Shown here one piece after another: positions 43,813-55,725 of a DNA stretch of 64,000 nucleotides. Below the pieces are notes generated by a model. It was not told where the DNA came from, made no database searches, and was given only the letters and a program-made list of their open reading frames with translations. A program made the position numbers and the translations under genes. Source of the DNA: Zymoseptoria tritici IPO323 (Eukaryota; Ascomycota; Dothideomycetes; Mycosphaerellales; Mycosphaerellaceae); contig NC_018213.1 in the NCBI RefSeq assembly GCF_000219625.1, positions 1,730,055 to 1,794,054 on the forward strand, in the 5' to 3' direction. Every line of letters starts with the position of its first letter. Position 1 is the stretch's first letter.

Positions 43813-44436
43813 TCAATATCTTAAGCAAGGGTGTTGTGACTTTATGTCATGTGCAATGCAAGAAGTATGGTTGTCAACCTCCGCGCCCAGATTGACCAGG
43901 AACCTGGCACTCGGAGCGCACGCCGTAAGCGCCATTGTCGGAAAAATATCCTTGAGACTTTCTTGGCTGTTCCGTGATTCCGAGAATTCGGAGAGACGAG
44001 TCTCGATACAACGATGAGATCTGATGACCTCGATTCGAAGCTGTGAGGCTTTCAGCATCAAGGTCGCGCGGAACATTGTCTTCCACATTCGCTCGGCCTT
44101 GGATTTTACTAGAGCACGGTCGACTGCTTTCACCGACAGCACGCTGCGGAAGAGGACCATGCGGTAGGCCCGTGTGTAGACATAAAGAGGAGCAGTCGAT
44201 GAAGCGTATGGCCACGTCAGACGCTCGTGCTCAGGTTGGTCGGGGTGAAGCGCGGAGCAGGCTGTCAAGCGGTTGTCAGGCAGCGGAATACGAGAAGGAT
44301 CAAAAGCCTGAGGATGCAGCCTGTAGAAGTTCAGCTCTGCGAAGACCGCGACAAGAACGTCTTTCCCAAGCGGTGTTGTATGACGTTGCTCTGAGAAGTG
44401 ACAAATCCGATACGAGTTCGAGGACGGAAGTGACAC
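43813..44436 (-). CDS. Possible hypothetical gene fragment
   Basis: Open for 207 codons but begins with GTG, so an upstream exon would be needed; an ATG-initiated 78-codon frame lies at 44714-44950 on the same strand. The sequence (DVLVAVFAELNFYRLHPQAFDP; MVLFRSVLSVKAVDRALVKSK) looks protein-like. No domain recognised. Confidence 0.25.
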   Translation of the reverse strand: MSLPSSNSYRICHFSEQRHTTPLGKDVLVAVFAELNFYRLHPQAFDPSRIPLPDNRLTACSALHPDQPEHERLTWPYASSTAPLYVYTRAYRMVLFRSVLSVKAVDRALVKSKAERMWKTMFRATLMLKASQLRIEVIRSHRCIETRLSEFSESRNSQESLKDIFPTMALTACAPSARFLVNLGAEVDNHTSCIAHDIKSQHPCLRY

Positions 44437-44950
44437 GCGTGTCTGAACGCATTGGCATCCTCGCAGAGCTTGTGGACTTGCGGGTACGGTGAAGACCCAT
44501 GATCAAATCGACCAGGTTCCTGGTAAATCGGGCTTCCTAGCCCATGTAAGCGCGGAACCCGATGGCCCCATAGTCCATACAGCGGCCTGGCACATCGAAA
44601 CGCCGTCCGTTCTGCAAGGCAGGGGCGGCGTCGGGCCCAGAACCCAACGCCGGGTTGGACTGCAGATGGAAGCATCCAGATAGGAGATGAAGGCGGCCGC
44701 ATCTGGAATCAGTTTATGACGTTCTTGGAAAGGGTGTACTTGGGGAAGACCATGAGGAGGTCAATTCTGGACTCTGGCAACAGCCAGACGCGGCCCGGAC
44801 ACGAACGTCGACAAGGAATAACTCAGTAGAGTACCACAGGCTCAACTCTGCGTACATCAGCATCGCCCGCGCTCTTTGACAGTCGCCAGGGCGATGACGG
44901 AGTTGCCGGAAGCACACCTCATCGAAGGCAAGTCTTTTGCATGGTGCCAT

Positions 44951-46440
44951 CTTGGACCGCCGCTAAATATTCGTCCGGAACTGCTCGCCTACCAGCCTCG
45001 CATTGCATAGCATCTGCCCTTTGACGACTAGCGGTGGTAAGTTGAGCTTTGAGGGGTTCATTATCAGTCGAAGCGATTCTCAACGAACGGGCGCTTGGCA
45101 CTTTGCAACAGCATGACCGAGCATCGGCAAATCGCATATTCCACACGAAGAGGTTGCCGTGCTTCGCATTCCGGGCAGAAGTCGAGATCATCAGGACAGA
45201 ACGAACCGATATCACGGCCGCAGTGGTTGCCTTCGTTGAGGGCCGGACGCCATCTTGTCTTCGCTGTTTCGCCGGCACAGCTGTGGGATGACCATGAGCG
45301 GCGCTTTCAAATGAGAGAGCTCATCTGCTTTTTCTTACGACAGCCTCAATGCCTCTTGTAATGGCCGTCCCTTGAGGACATTCCATGCAGCTCGGTCGGC
45401 TACGCTGTGGGAGCTTTGTGGTCAAGAAGACTGCAGAGACGACGGTAGGCTAGCACAAAAGCGTATCTGCGTGGTAACTCTCATTCAACGAGGCAGAATC
45501 CGGAGGCAATGTCGCTCCCAAGCATGACGTGCAAGGTTGATGAGCACATTGAAAGTCAAGTCTTCTTTTGGCTTGCGGTGGACAACATTTGGTGCCTAAG
45601 GCACGACACTGCTTAGTCATTTTTTGCTCTAACTTCTTGCCTCCAGTCCATTCTTCAGACCGCACCACACACCACAGCTTCGCCCATCGGCACACTACAG
45701 TGTCTTCGCCATGTAGGCTTTCCATAACTTCGATGATTCTCCCGATATCTTCGGCCCTCTTCGCAGGAACCAAATTTTCCTTTCCTTGACCGTGACCACT
45801 CCATGCCATCCACTAAGAGACAGAGTCGTGCCATCGACGCCACGGGAGGAGTGCAATCGACCACAAACAACCAATCCCTTGCGCAGAAGTCCTCGAGACC
45901 ACTCCATCCGACACGGTGCAGTCTGTCTCGCTGATACCGTCTGTCAAGGTCCTCATTTGTCTCAACGGAGGGAATCCCTGCTACGGTCTCGAGAAATTCG
46001 TCAGGTGGCCGAGGGCATGGACAGTAATAAAGCAGTCGATGCGGTCACCAGCTGGCCGAGGATTATCAGCAGCTTTCAGTTCTAACCTTGCCCGACACTT
46101 CCGCTACTCCTGTTTTTACCAAGTAGCCTGGCCGAGAAAAACAACATCAGCAGCCATCAACCTTGCCCGGCGGCTTCGCGGGTGTCCGACCTGACAGTCG
46201 ACTGAGCGTGCAAAGACCTGTCCATGAAACGGCCGCAGCACGCTTCCACATGTTGCAAGAAATACGTGTCAAAAGTGCGGCGGTGCCTTATCAAAGCTCA
46301 TTCTGACATTTAATATTCTCGTCTTTGCTTCCTTTCTCCTCAATCACGATCGAAAGAAAAAACACTTCCACTTTCACGAAACGACACCACGTCCCGCTTC
46401 TCACAGCAAAACTTTCCCAACAACCCGAAAGCCACCCATC
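44951..46440. other. Gene-poor stretch
   Basis: 1.5 kb without a convincing gene on either strand. The last 120 bp form the pyrimidine-rich leader of the next secreted peptide. Confidence 0.3.
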
Positions 46441-46886
46441 ATGCACCTCCTCCCTCTCACCCTCGCCATCACCCTGGCCTCGACCGTCTGCGCCGCCGCT
46501 CCCCAAGAAGGAGTACGCCCTCTCCCTCTCCCTCATCCCGTCCCGTCCCACTCAATCCTATCCTTTCACACTAACACCCCTCACCCTCCAGAAATGCTAC
46601 TTCGACCCCGACCCCAACGTGGACAGGAGCTATTGCAAATTCGGCGGCCACCAACCCGACGTCGAGTGCCTTCCCGTACGTTTCGAAAAAAAAAACCCCG
46701 ATGGCAGGGGTTATACCCACACACACCTCCTCTTCTTAGTCTTTTTTTAATTTTTACTGACGAGTGCCGGCGTGAGGGAAACAGGACTACAGGTGCCTGC
46801 AAAAGAATTACAGGTGCCACATTGATACGAAGGACTTCCCTAACACCCGGAAGGGTGGCAAGCAGTGGGCCACGTGCGTGGATTAG
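46441..46886 (+). CDS. Small secreted cysteine-rich protein, 85 residues
   Basis: Exons 46441-46512, 46592-46675 and 46785-46886, both introns phase 0 (46513-46591, 46676-46784). Signal peptide MHLLPLTLAITLASTVCAAA; mature part of about 65 residues with six cysteines at 26, 39, 50, 56, 63 and 83. The tail is basic (NTRKGGKQW). No family recognised. Effector-like by size, secretion and cysteine content. The second intron contains runs of A and T that read through in one frame and could mislead gene callers. Confidence 0.78.
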
Positions 46887-47466
46887 AGTGGCGCAGGCGG
46901 AGGCGGTAGTGGTGGTGGGATCATGGAGGGTGGGTGGACTCTGTGTCGAACATGGAGGTGTACTCGAGACGCGGATCACGGTCAAGCTCTTGCGGCTTTT
47001 TGCTCGTGGGGATGAATGTGGATTGCTTCTTGGACAATGAATAATACATCTTTTACCCTTCGAGTTATTGAACGAGTCACAAGCAAGCAAGTCCAACCAT
47101 TGAGTTTCAAAGATTTCATGATAGACTTCGTCGGGCGAAGGTGCAAGTCACTGTCGGCACGATGTGCTTCAAGTCCTGAGGGTGGAGCGTCAGATATATA
47201 GTCCACCCTCTCTCTTCATACCAATAGTGATGATGCATGTTTGCGTGAACTGCCGTGGCATCGCTCTGTACACGAATACTATCTCACTTTCTCGGTAAGT
47301 CTCTGTCTCAACCTCTCAATCCTCGTAGAAAATGCCCCTGTACAAAATGCAATGCTCGCTCGTCCAATGCCCAATGCCAAATCTCATCCCGCGCGCGGGC
47401 TTACATGCTGTTTCCCAATTACCAAAATTCTGTATGTTTCTTTTTCCGCAATCTTCGACGTCTTGC
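46887..47466. other. Intergenic
   Basis: Holds a TATATA near 47190 with no gene following it that I can support. Otherwise nothing seen. Confidence 0.3.
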
Positions 47467-49735
47467 TCACAAAGCCGGCAACCTCGGCTCCCTCGACTGC
47501 ACCGAACTCGCCCGACTCCCGTTCCGACTATGATCCCTCCACGGCATCGGCTGTGCGCGGTTCATCAAAATTTCATCATCATCGTCTGCTTCTCTCCCGC
47601 GATACGCCGTGTTGGTCCTCGTGGGCACGGCGTCGTATCGTCCTCTCTTATCGCCAAACGGCGCGGGCGAGACGATCGGTGCTTTGTAGATACTCGGCTC
47701 GTGGCCGCGTTGCGACATGTTACCCATGAGGAGGGAGTTTCTTGCGTTGAGCGGGGTGAGGTTATCGAGATCCTTTTCCAACCGGGCTTTCTCCGCGTCT
47801 TTGCGTTTTCTGCGGTGCGGGTTTTCTTTGATGCAGGCTATTATCGCGTTGATGGCGATCAGGATGGCGAGGAGGCCGGTCATGATGCTTTGCACCACCA
47901 AGAGAACCACGCCGGTGACGGTCGTGGTGGTTTGTGAAAAGCCGAGTTCCTCGACGAAGATGAGGATGCAGACGACAGAGAGGACGCGTACGGTTTGGAT
48001 GGTGATGTTGATCCATTGGGAGGACCTCCGGGCGAATGGACGGGTCCAGAGCAAGAGGATGAGCATGAGGGCTTCGACGATGAGTTGGCCGGCGACTTGA
48101 ACCATGCCGTGGCCGTTGGCGCCCGCGATGATGCAGCCGCGAGCGAACATGTAGAGGATGACAGGGACGAAGAGCCACCAGTAGGATTTCTTGTAGGAGT
48201 CGTAGAAGAGGGAGTATTTGATCCAGACTTCTTTGTCTTCATACAACCCATTAGGCGCGCCTTCGAGTTTCTTGTACTGGTGAGCTTTGGCGTAGATCCG
48301 CCAACTGAAACCCGCGAGGAGGGCGGTGAAGAGCGCGAGGGTCACGCCCGCGAGGACTTTTGCGGCCCAGGAGTCGCCATCGGCGAATTGGTAGACGCAC
48401 CACATGGTCCAGATGCCGTAGAGTAGGAGGACGAGGTTGGTGATGGCTTTGGCCATGCGCCACCAGTAGCGTTTGCGCCAGGAGTCGAGGGATTTGGACA
48501 GGGTGCCGCATTGGGCCCAGGCTTCGAGGATGACTTTGCCGATGAGGATGAGGACAATGATGGCGGCAACGACGATGGCCCAGACGAGGAGGATGGTCAT
48601 GAAGGTGTTGGAGGAAGGGATGCTGAGTTGCTCGGCGTAGGCTTGGATGCCTGTGACGAATTGTTTGTCTTTGGGGGACATGTCCGAGGTGGCGGTGTTG
48701 TTGGCGGTGTTGCCGCTGTCTTGAAGACCGGTGTCGACGGCGGTGGATTGTCCGTTGACGTTGACGGTCGTTTGGCGTGCCCAGAGGAGTGCGGTATCCA
48801 AGGCTCGCTTCGCTTTTGATGTCTTGTTGTTCGAATCCTGGTTCAATACCAAGGTGACGTTGTTCTTGAGGTATTCATAGTTGTTCTCCGTCACATTACC
48901 TCCTGTTGAAGCTCGGAAATTGTCAATCGCCGTCTGCATCGATCCCCATTCGACCAGTCCCGCTGAGAATCCGAAATTTGTCGTAAATGACTGATAGACC
49001 TTGGGGTATTTTACGCTCAGCATTCCGTTCATAGCCATTCCTTGAAACCACCCCAACACTTCTCCGAATGATGGTGAAGGACCTGTTGCGCCTGGAGAAC
49101 CACCAGATGCCAACGCCGCAGCACCCGTGAAGACAAGTGCAACGCCAGCCACTCCTGCTGCCGCATATTTCACCGATGGTATGTTGAACGTCTTGCCATT
49201 TCCCACCTCTGACTGAATGCATGCGATTTGTTGCCCACTCGAGCTCTTGACTTCCAGCTTGACCAGTCCATCAAGATCGGGAACGCTGAATGCGATTGAT
49301 GGTATTTGGCTGGCATATTTGTCGGGGATGGCTTCGGAGCCTTTGGCGGCGAATGAGCCGGAGGGTACTGGATATTGGTTAGCCAGACCGAATTGCAACA
49401 GTTGAATAGTCCTCTTTGATCATACCTGGACACATCTGCTCCATGTTCAAATCACAGGGATCAAAGTCCCTCTCGTAGACTTGCTTGCCATATGCCGTGA
49501 CTGTGAGGTGAAGCGTAACTTTCTGTGATTCTGTGCTGCTGCCTGCTACATCAAAGGTGATGACTTTTGAATTACGATCGTATGTGGCATCCAGTCTGTC
49601 GACCTGGATGGAGGAACTCGTCGAACAGAGGGAGAATCCATTCGTTGTGAGGACGTCCACACCAGATACGCTGGCCGGCAGCGCACCGAGGAGTAGGACG
49701 GGGAGGTATCGGCGGAAGCCCATCGAGGACCGCAT
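47467..49735 (-). CDS. TRP-like/FLC family membrane protein with ML-like domain
   Basis: Exons 49426-49735 and 47467-49367, phase-1 intron 49368-49425 (GTATGA to TATCCAG), 737 codons. Start at MRSSMGFRRYLPVLLL, a signal peptide. Residues 25-160 form the secreted ML-like domain with conserved cysteines (FSLCSTSSSI, DFDPCDLNMEQMCP). About nine hydrophobic segments follow (for example TFMTILLVWAIVVAAIIVLILI and LVLLLYGIWTMWCVYQFADG), then a cytosolic Ser/Arg-rich tail. Relatives are yeast FLC1-3 (proposed FAD carriers and calcium-linked channels of ER and vacuole) and fission yeast Pkd2. Substrate here is unknown. Confidence 0.9.
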
Positions 49736-50821
49736 GGTGAAGGAGGGAGTTGTCTCCAGTGATGTCGAGTTCGGTACGTTGAAGATGTTGGTCAGAGTAA
49801 TGGACGCGCAGCCCACGTGGGGAGTCACGCAGTGTTCTTCCACCGAGCTGTCAGACCGGGGCGTTTTTGTGTTCCAGAAGGATGTTTTGGTGTTTCGAAG
49901 AAAGGGTCGTGAGATATGCTTTTCGTGTGAGAAAGAGAGTCGACAAGGGTGTTGGTGTGGCGAGTGTGTGGTGACACGAGTGAGATGCAGCGCCAGAAGA
50001 TGCAGATGATCAATGAGTAAATGAATCCCACGCTGAAAGATGAACACGAGAGAGAGAATGCAGTGCTGAGAGACTTTCATGCATCGAGGTTTGGCGATTC
50101 GACGTGGAGACACCAAGGGTTCGCTAACATTCGTCGACTGCCCGGCTAAAAGTTTCCCATTTCCTCATTCTGATTGGTGGTGAGAGGACTCGCGGCCCTG
50201 CACCGAGATATTCTTAGAAAGCTTGGGCAGGTTCGAAGGTCAGGAGAGAAGGTCTAGAACTGATCCTGTCCAGATGATGAGCTGGCATTGATGGACAGGA
50301 GAGTTGAGGTAAAAGCAGGAAGCTGGATAATACACTCCAGGCCACTCATATGCACCGAAATTGAGCGTCAATCAAGACAATCGAGCAGAAAACACGTTCA
50401 AGCACATGCAAGTCCTCTTTGCAGCTCATGCCAGGAGACGTTGGTGGCGCTGCTCAGCCTCCAAAAGCTAAGGTAGACGGATTTGCCGAAGCCGTTGAAC
50501 CGTCCCGTCTTTTGTTCGATCGGGAATCGCGCCAGGAGTAACAATGGAAGACATGACTTGCTCGATCAGCTCAGAATGTCCAGAGAGAGAAGAGACAACA
50601 AGCATATGCTCTCCTCCGTCTTCAATGCAAGAGAACGGAGCACCGCCAAGGCCCTGATATAGCACTGCAGCAAGATGTAGCAGGGTACGACTTTGCCTGA
50701 CGAAGCAGAGTCGATCATGTCGCAATGGAAAGGAATCCGTCTCGATAACATCAACATTGCTCAATCATAGAAGTCATTGACACCGCGAGGTCAGAAACGA
50801 ATCATCGTCACCTCCGCCACG
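49736..50821. other. Divergent intergenic region, 1.1 kb
   Basis: Promoter region shared by the TRP-like gene (minus) and the phosphoesterase gene (plus). Frames here lack support. Confidence 0.35.
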
Positions 50822-51809
50822 ATGCGGTTATTAGCAATAGCAGACATCCACCTCTCCTTCAAGGCCAACAAGGACGAGTGGGATAAACTCGAACACCACG
50901 AAGAAGATGGCCTCATCCTCGCCGGCGACGGTACGCCTCAATCATCTTCAGCACAAAAACCTCCTCCTCTTTCCTCATCACTAACTCCCCTCGACAGTCG
51001 GCGAATCCCTCGAGCACATGACCGAAGCCTGCAAACGCGCCACCCGCCGCTTCAAACACGTCTTCTGGGTCCCGGGGAACCACGAACTCTACACCTCCTC
51101 CGCGCCCCAAATGTCCGACGAAGAGAGATCCCTCCGCGGCGAAGCCAAGTACCTCGCCTGCGTCAAAGTCGCCCGCCACTACGGCGTGCTCACCCCGGAG
51201 GACGACTTTATGACCTGGACCTACACCAACGTCGACGGCATCGAGGAGAAAGCCATCATTTGTCCCGTATTCACACTCTACGACTACTCCTTCCGTCCGG
51301 CGGACGTCTCCCGCGAAGACGCACTGGACTGGGCTCTCGAAGAAGGCATCCAAGCCACCGACGAAGCCCTGCTGCACCCGGACCCGTACCCGACGCGAGA
51401 TGCGTGGTGCATGTCCCTCGTCGCCACCGCGGAGTCCAAACTCGAAAAAGCAGCATCCACCAACCTCCCCCTCGTCATCATCAACCACTGGCCCCTCCGC
51501 CAGGATACAATCTACATCCCCCGCGTGCCCCGCTTCACCCTCTGGTGCGGCACCACTCTCACCCACAACTGGCACACGCGCTTCAACGCCAAGTGCGTCG
51601 TGACGGGACACTTGCACGTGAGAAGGACGGATTGGATCGATGGCGTGAGATTTGAGGAGGTGAGTTTGGGATATCCGCGGCAGTGGGAGGATGCGAAGGG
51701 AGCGGGGAATGGGGTGAATGAGATGTTGAGGGAGATTTTACCGGGGCCGCCGACGCCGGTCAAGGGGCAGGAACCGCCGACGGAGTTTAGGAGGTTTGGG
51801 CAGAGGTAA
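50822..51809 (+). CDS. Calcineurin-like metallophosphoesterase
   Basis: Exons 50822-50930 and 50998-51809, phase-1 intron, 307 codons. The open frame extends upstream, but the first sensible ATG gives MRLLAIADIHLS. Metal ligands are all present: D-x-H (DIH, residues 8-10), LAGD (36), GNHE (PGNHE), INHWP and GHLH (TGHLHVRRT). This is the complete dimetal phosphoesterase set. The substrate is unknown; relatives are found in many fungi and actinobacteria. Confidence 0.93.
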
Positions 51810-52432
51810 TGGGAGGGAGGGTGGTGGTGTGGTGTGTGGAACGATGGTGGAGTTGGCTTGCGCTTTGAAGAGCGCTTGCGAATTCAAGATGCGATGGGCA
51901 GTGTTGTGCCCTCCACGGAGGTCATATTGGGTGGAACTGCATGATCTTGATCGAACATATGGAATGAGTCTTCGAAAAGAGATTGCGGCTCGTGTAATGT
52001 AGGGTCAAACGCGGCTGGTGAAGTGAATTCGAACCTGATTGAGCCAGGAAAGGAAGGAGCAGCGCTAGCCTCTCTCGAAGACAACAACCGCACATGAGAC
52101 GACGACAACAACCAATCGGTCTCAACTCGGATTCATCACGAATTATCAGTAGCAGTGTCGCCCAACGCGAGAAGATTCCAAATTACTGAAAAACACTTGC
52201 AAATGGCAAGCTGGCATAGTTTGCCTGTCACTTGCTGTGACTCGACTTGATACAAGTAACGTGGCCGGTAGAAATGATTCACCTCTGCACATGAATGTGA
52301 AGCACAGGTCTGCATTTCAGGAACTTTCACCCATCGACATCAGCCGGTCCGGCATAGACGCTGCTCCCTTCCTAAAACGACAAGAGCAGAGACTCAAAAA
52401 ACAGTGCTGTCCAGAAAAAGCCAATAGACAGA
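51810..52432. other. Intergenic, 620 bp
   Basis: No gene supported. Confidence 0.3.
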
Positions 52433-52781
52433 ATGGCAACGCACAAACCCACCTCTACCGACACGACCCTTCTCCTCCACGGTCTAGGCTCCTTCATCCT
52501 CCTCCTCGCCACGATCACGACTCTCGATCCGGCAAATCTCTTCAGCGCAACCCTACCGCTTGGATGCTTCGGCGTGGTGATACTTGTGGTGCCGTTGAGT
52601 GGCACGTTTCGGAGGATTATGGAGGGTGGTGAGTCCTGTTCCTCTTGTCATCCCGCCTGGTGACTGCAGGTATGCTAACGACAGGATAGATTTCGACAAA
52701 GGCAGCAAGAAAGTCGAAGCGCACGGAGGCGGGAGGCAAACGAGGAGGGAGGAAGCGAGGAGGAAGAGGAAAGGCTTGTGA
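52433..52781 (+). CDS. Small two-TM membrane protein, 95 residues
   Basis: Exons 52433-52628 and 52690-52781, intron 52629-52689 ending GGATAG, phase 1; 96 codons. Two hydrophobic helices (LLLHGLGSFILLLATITTL and LPLGCFGVVILVVPL) are followed by a short, strongly basic tail (RREEARRKRKG). No family recognised; likely an endomembrane protein. It sits just before a second small membrane protein on the same strand. Confidence 0.6.
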
Positions 52782-53137
52782 GTTGATCGACAAATTCCTT
52801 CGACGATGAGAAGAGATGATCGAAGCTTGAATGGGGCAGGCCGCCTGCCATGGTGACGCTTAGGCTGCTGGTGAAGGCCAATTCACGTGAATGTGAAGTT
52901 CGTGGTAGCACAAAGAGGGCAGGCAAGCTGCCGGTCCATTCACTGGTTGGAGAGAGCTAGACCTAGACCTAGAGCTTCACGTCAGCTTGGAGGATCGTTC
53001 GCGGTCAAAGGGTGTTTTACTTGCTCCAGCTCCTTAATATCGAGCAAACAGTATTCCTCAAACAGTACTTCGAAGTCAGGAACGAAAGCAACTGACGACA
53101 CCCTTTTTCCAACCCAAGCGCACACGATCAGCCCAAA
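52782..53137. other. Intergenic
   Basis: 356 bp between two small plus-strand genes; nothing distinct. Confidence 0.3.
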
Positions 53138-53581
53138 ATGCCATCCTCCAAACGCCCGCACGACTCCAGCAACAACGACTCCGACCAAGACTGGTCCCCC
53201 TTCACCTCCTGGAGATGTCTCCTCCTCGGCGCGCTCTGCTCAACACTCCTCTCCTGCGTCTTCCGCAGCATATACCATGACGAGCAGCTGTCCGAGCACT
53301 GCGGTCTCGTCTTCGCAGCTGCGATGATGGCAGTACTGGGCTGTGTGATGCTCGTGCTTCCTGGGCTGGTGGTTCTGTTGGGGTATGTTGTGTATGGTAA
53401 GTTGTGCGGGTGAGGACGCTATGCGCGAGAGGATGTGCTGACAGATGAGTTAGATTGGGTAAAGGTTTGGGTTTTTGGAAGGCAAGCTGAAGTGAGCCAC
53501 GGTGATCTTGGTGGAGCTATTGAGACGGCGTGGGAGGAGTTCTGTCAGGCTCTGACGCCAGGCGAGGAGAAGGCGCTGTGA
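53138..53581 (+). CDS. Small membrane protein, 128 residues
   Basis: Exons 53138-53396 and 53454-53581, intron 53397-53453 (GTAAGT to GTTAG), phase 1; 129 codons. A polar N-terminus (Ser/Asn/Asp-rich) precedes two hydrophobic segments (WRCLLLGALCSTLLSCVF; FAAAMMAVLGCVMLVLPGLVV). The second exon adds a soluble tail WVKVWVFGRQAEVSHGD. Function unknown. Confidence 0.6.
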
Positions 53582-53863
53582 GCTGAGGAAATTCGGCGGC
53601 ATGGAAGCAACAAGATGAGCGAGACCTTGGACAACGAGTCAATACGTTCATGACCCAATACGACAGCGCATTCTTTTTGACTTTCAAGCTCGCTTCATTG
53701 AAATTCGGCTGCGTGATGTAGAGTAGTAGAAAAACAACTCAGCCTTCCAGTACGCCTGTGATGATTTTATCCTCGAACAAAATCATCCCGAATCGTTCAA
53801 TCATCTCGCCTTCCTGCCACTCTCAATACCAGATTTCAACCTCAAATCCTCAACACATCACAT

Positions 53864-54647
53864 TTATGCGTTGAAAGCAGAAGGGAAGCGGCGGATGTTC
53901 TGCGCGATCGGGCCCTTGTTGCGGAGGAACTGGACGTAGGCACCATCGACACGGACAGCACCAGCCTTGCGCTTCTCGACGTACTCGGCGCGGTTGAGAG
54001 GAGTGAAACCCCACTTCTTCGAGACGATGATCTTTTGGCGGCCGGGGAACTTGTACTGGCTGCGGCGGAGAGCCTCGATGGCGGTGGCGCGGTCTGAAGG
54101 GGTGATGTCAGTTGTTGAGTCGGGTGTTCTCATCTGCTGCTATACTCACGAGAGTCACGAGTGCGGACGGAGAGGAGAATCTGGCCAATGTTCACGCGAG
54201 CGACGGAGCCGTTGGGCTTGCCGTACGCACCACGCATACCAGTCTGCAATCTATCGGCACCAGCGCACGACAACATCTTGTTGATGCGCACGACGTGGTA
54301 TGGGTGGGCGCGGACACGCATGTGGAATCCTTCCTTTCCGGCGATCTTGACGAGGTACCTGCACGTCATTTTTGTCAGTCCTTGTCCTTGTGTCCTCCAA
54401 ATCTTTCTCTTTCGGTGTAAACGCACTTGTTGGCGCAAATACGAGCGGCCTCGAGGGCCTCGGAGCTCAACTGTTCATACTCGTTGGAGACGAGGTGGAC
54501 GCAGAGAGGGAAGTCGTCGACGTTGGCACGCTTGCGGCCGAGATCGAAAATGCGAATCTTGGGGTCTGGCACACCACGGTTGAAGCGAGACTTCGGGTAT
54601 GGCTTGTTCTTGCAGTAGCGGTAGCAACGAGCTGGACGGCGGGCCAT
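53864..54647 (-). CDS. RPL10: 60S ribosomal protein L10 (uL16)
   Basis: Exons 54427-54647, 54150-54358 and 53864-54093; introns 54359-54426 and 54094-54149; 220 codons. Start [20 protein letters not shown] is the universal L10 N-terminus, followed by [57 protein letters not shown] and [17 protein letters not shown]. uL16 sits near the peptidyl-transferase centre of the large subunit and joins late in maturation. Complete and intact. Confidence 0.97.
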
Positions 54648-55096
54648 TTCGACGGTATTGATGGGGGTTGATGGTCGGTGTGCGAGAGGGAAAGTCGAGG
54701 GAATGAGTCGTCTTCGAAGGTGAGGGTCACTCGCCAAGCCCACAAAGTCGGCTGCTTTGAAATGCGAATCTCGCCACCTCAGGCAGCAATCACAATTCTA
54801 CGGTTCCATACTGATTCCCGTCCTCGAAACGTGAGCCCGAAGTTGATTTATCAGCACGCGATTTTGCATATGAGATCCAATGGAAGGGCGCTGCTATGGC
54901 ACAGTATTGGCATTTGCACGGCCTATTGGCTAGCTATTGTATAGTTATCCCGTCTTCCTTCTGGAAGCTCGGCACAACTTCCTGCCGCATCATCTCTGAT
55001 GCAGCAAATTGAAACGCGAAGAAGATCTCTGCATCTTCCCAACGCCTGTGCTATGCCACATTGTCTCCATTCCTCCACGACCATCAGTCGACCCGT
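54648..55096. other. Promoter region of RPL10 and 3' flank of RPL30
   Basis: 449 bp. No clear TATA box; a short pyrimidine-rich tract lies near the start on the minus strand. Confidence 0.35.
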
Positions 55097-55725
55097 TTAC
55101 TGGACTTGCGAGCTAAGGATGTCCGAGTCACCGGCGTCGAGGATAGCCATGGTGGAGCAGCGGAAGAGCTTTCCGCAGGCAGTGCCGAGCTCAATCTGTA
55201 TGACAATCCCAGTCAGTACGTTTTTGATCCCTCCAAAGCCGACTGTTGAGGAAGGCTTCTTCTCAGGGCTCAAGAGAGTTCAGCACCCTCCAGAGCCTCA
55301 AGCTCCTTCGCCAGGTGCGGCATGGTTGTGTTGTTGAAATTTCTTTCAAGGCGGGTGTAATCTTACGTTGTTGCCGGAGAAGTGGTGGACAGCGGTCTTG
55401 GCCAACATGCTGTAGTCTGTGTGATGTCCATCAGTCTCTTGTTCTCTCCCGATCCTTCATATCTTTCATTCGGGGCGTCTTACACTCGAGCTCAGACTTG
55501 CGGAGAGGAGGTGTGTTGCCAGCGATGATGACGAGCTTCGCCTTGCCGGAGCGGAGGGTCTTGAGGGTCGACTTGTAGCCAAGAGTGACCTTGCCGGACT
55601 GTGCGGAAGATGGTCAGAATTTGTCCTCGCGCTCTCACTCATCGCGATTGCATGCGCACCTTGATAGTCAAGGCAAGCTTGGCGTTGATGTTGTCGGACG
55701 TCTTGGTGCTCTTCTTTGGTGCCAT
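55097..55725 (-). CDS. RPL30: 60S ribosomal protein L30 (eL30)
   Basis: Exons 55660-55725, 55484-55598, 55367-55416 and 55097-55195 (introns 55599-55659, 55417-55483 and 55196-55366); 110 codons. Reads [78 protein letters not shown] and DAGDSDIL, the complete eL30 sequence pattern. The yeast protein represses splicing of its own transcript; the 171-bp third intron is the longest here. It lies next to RPL10 on the same strand. Confidence 0.96.
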
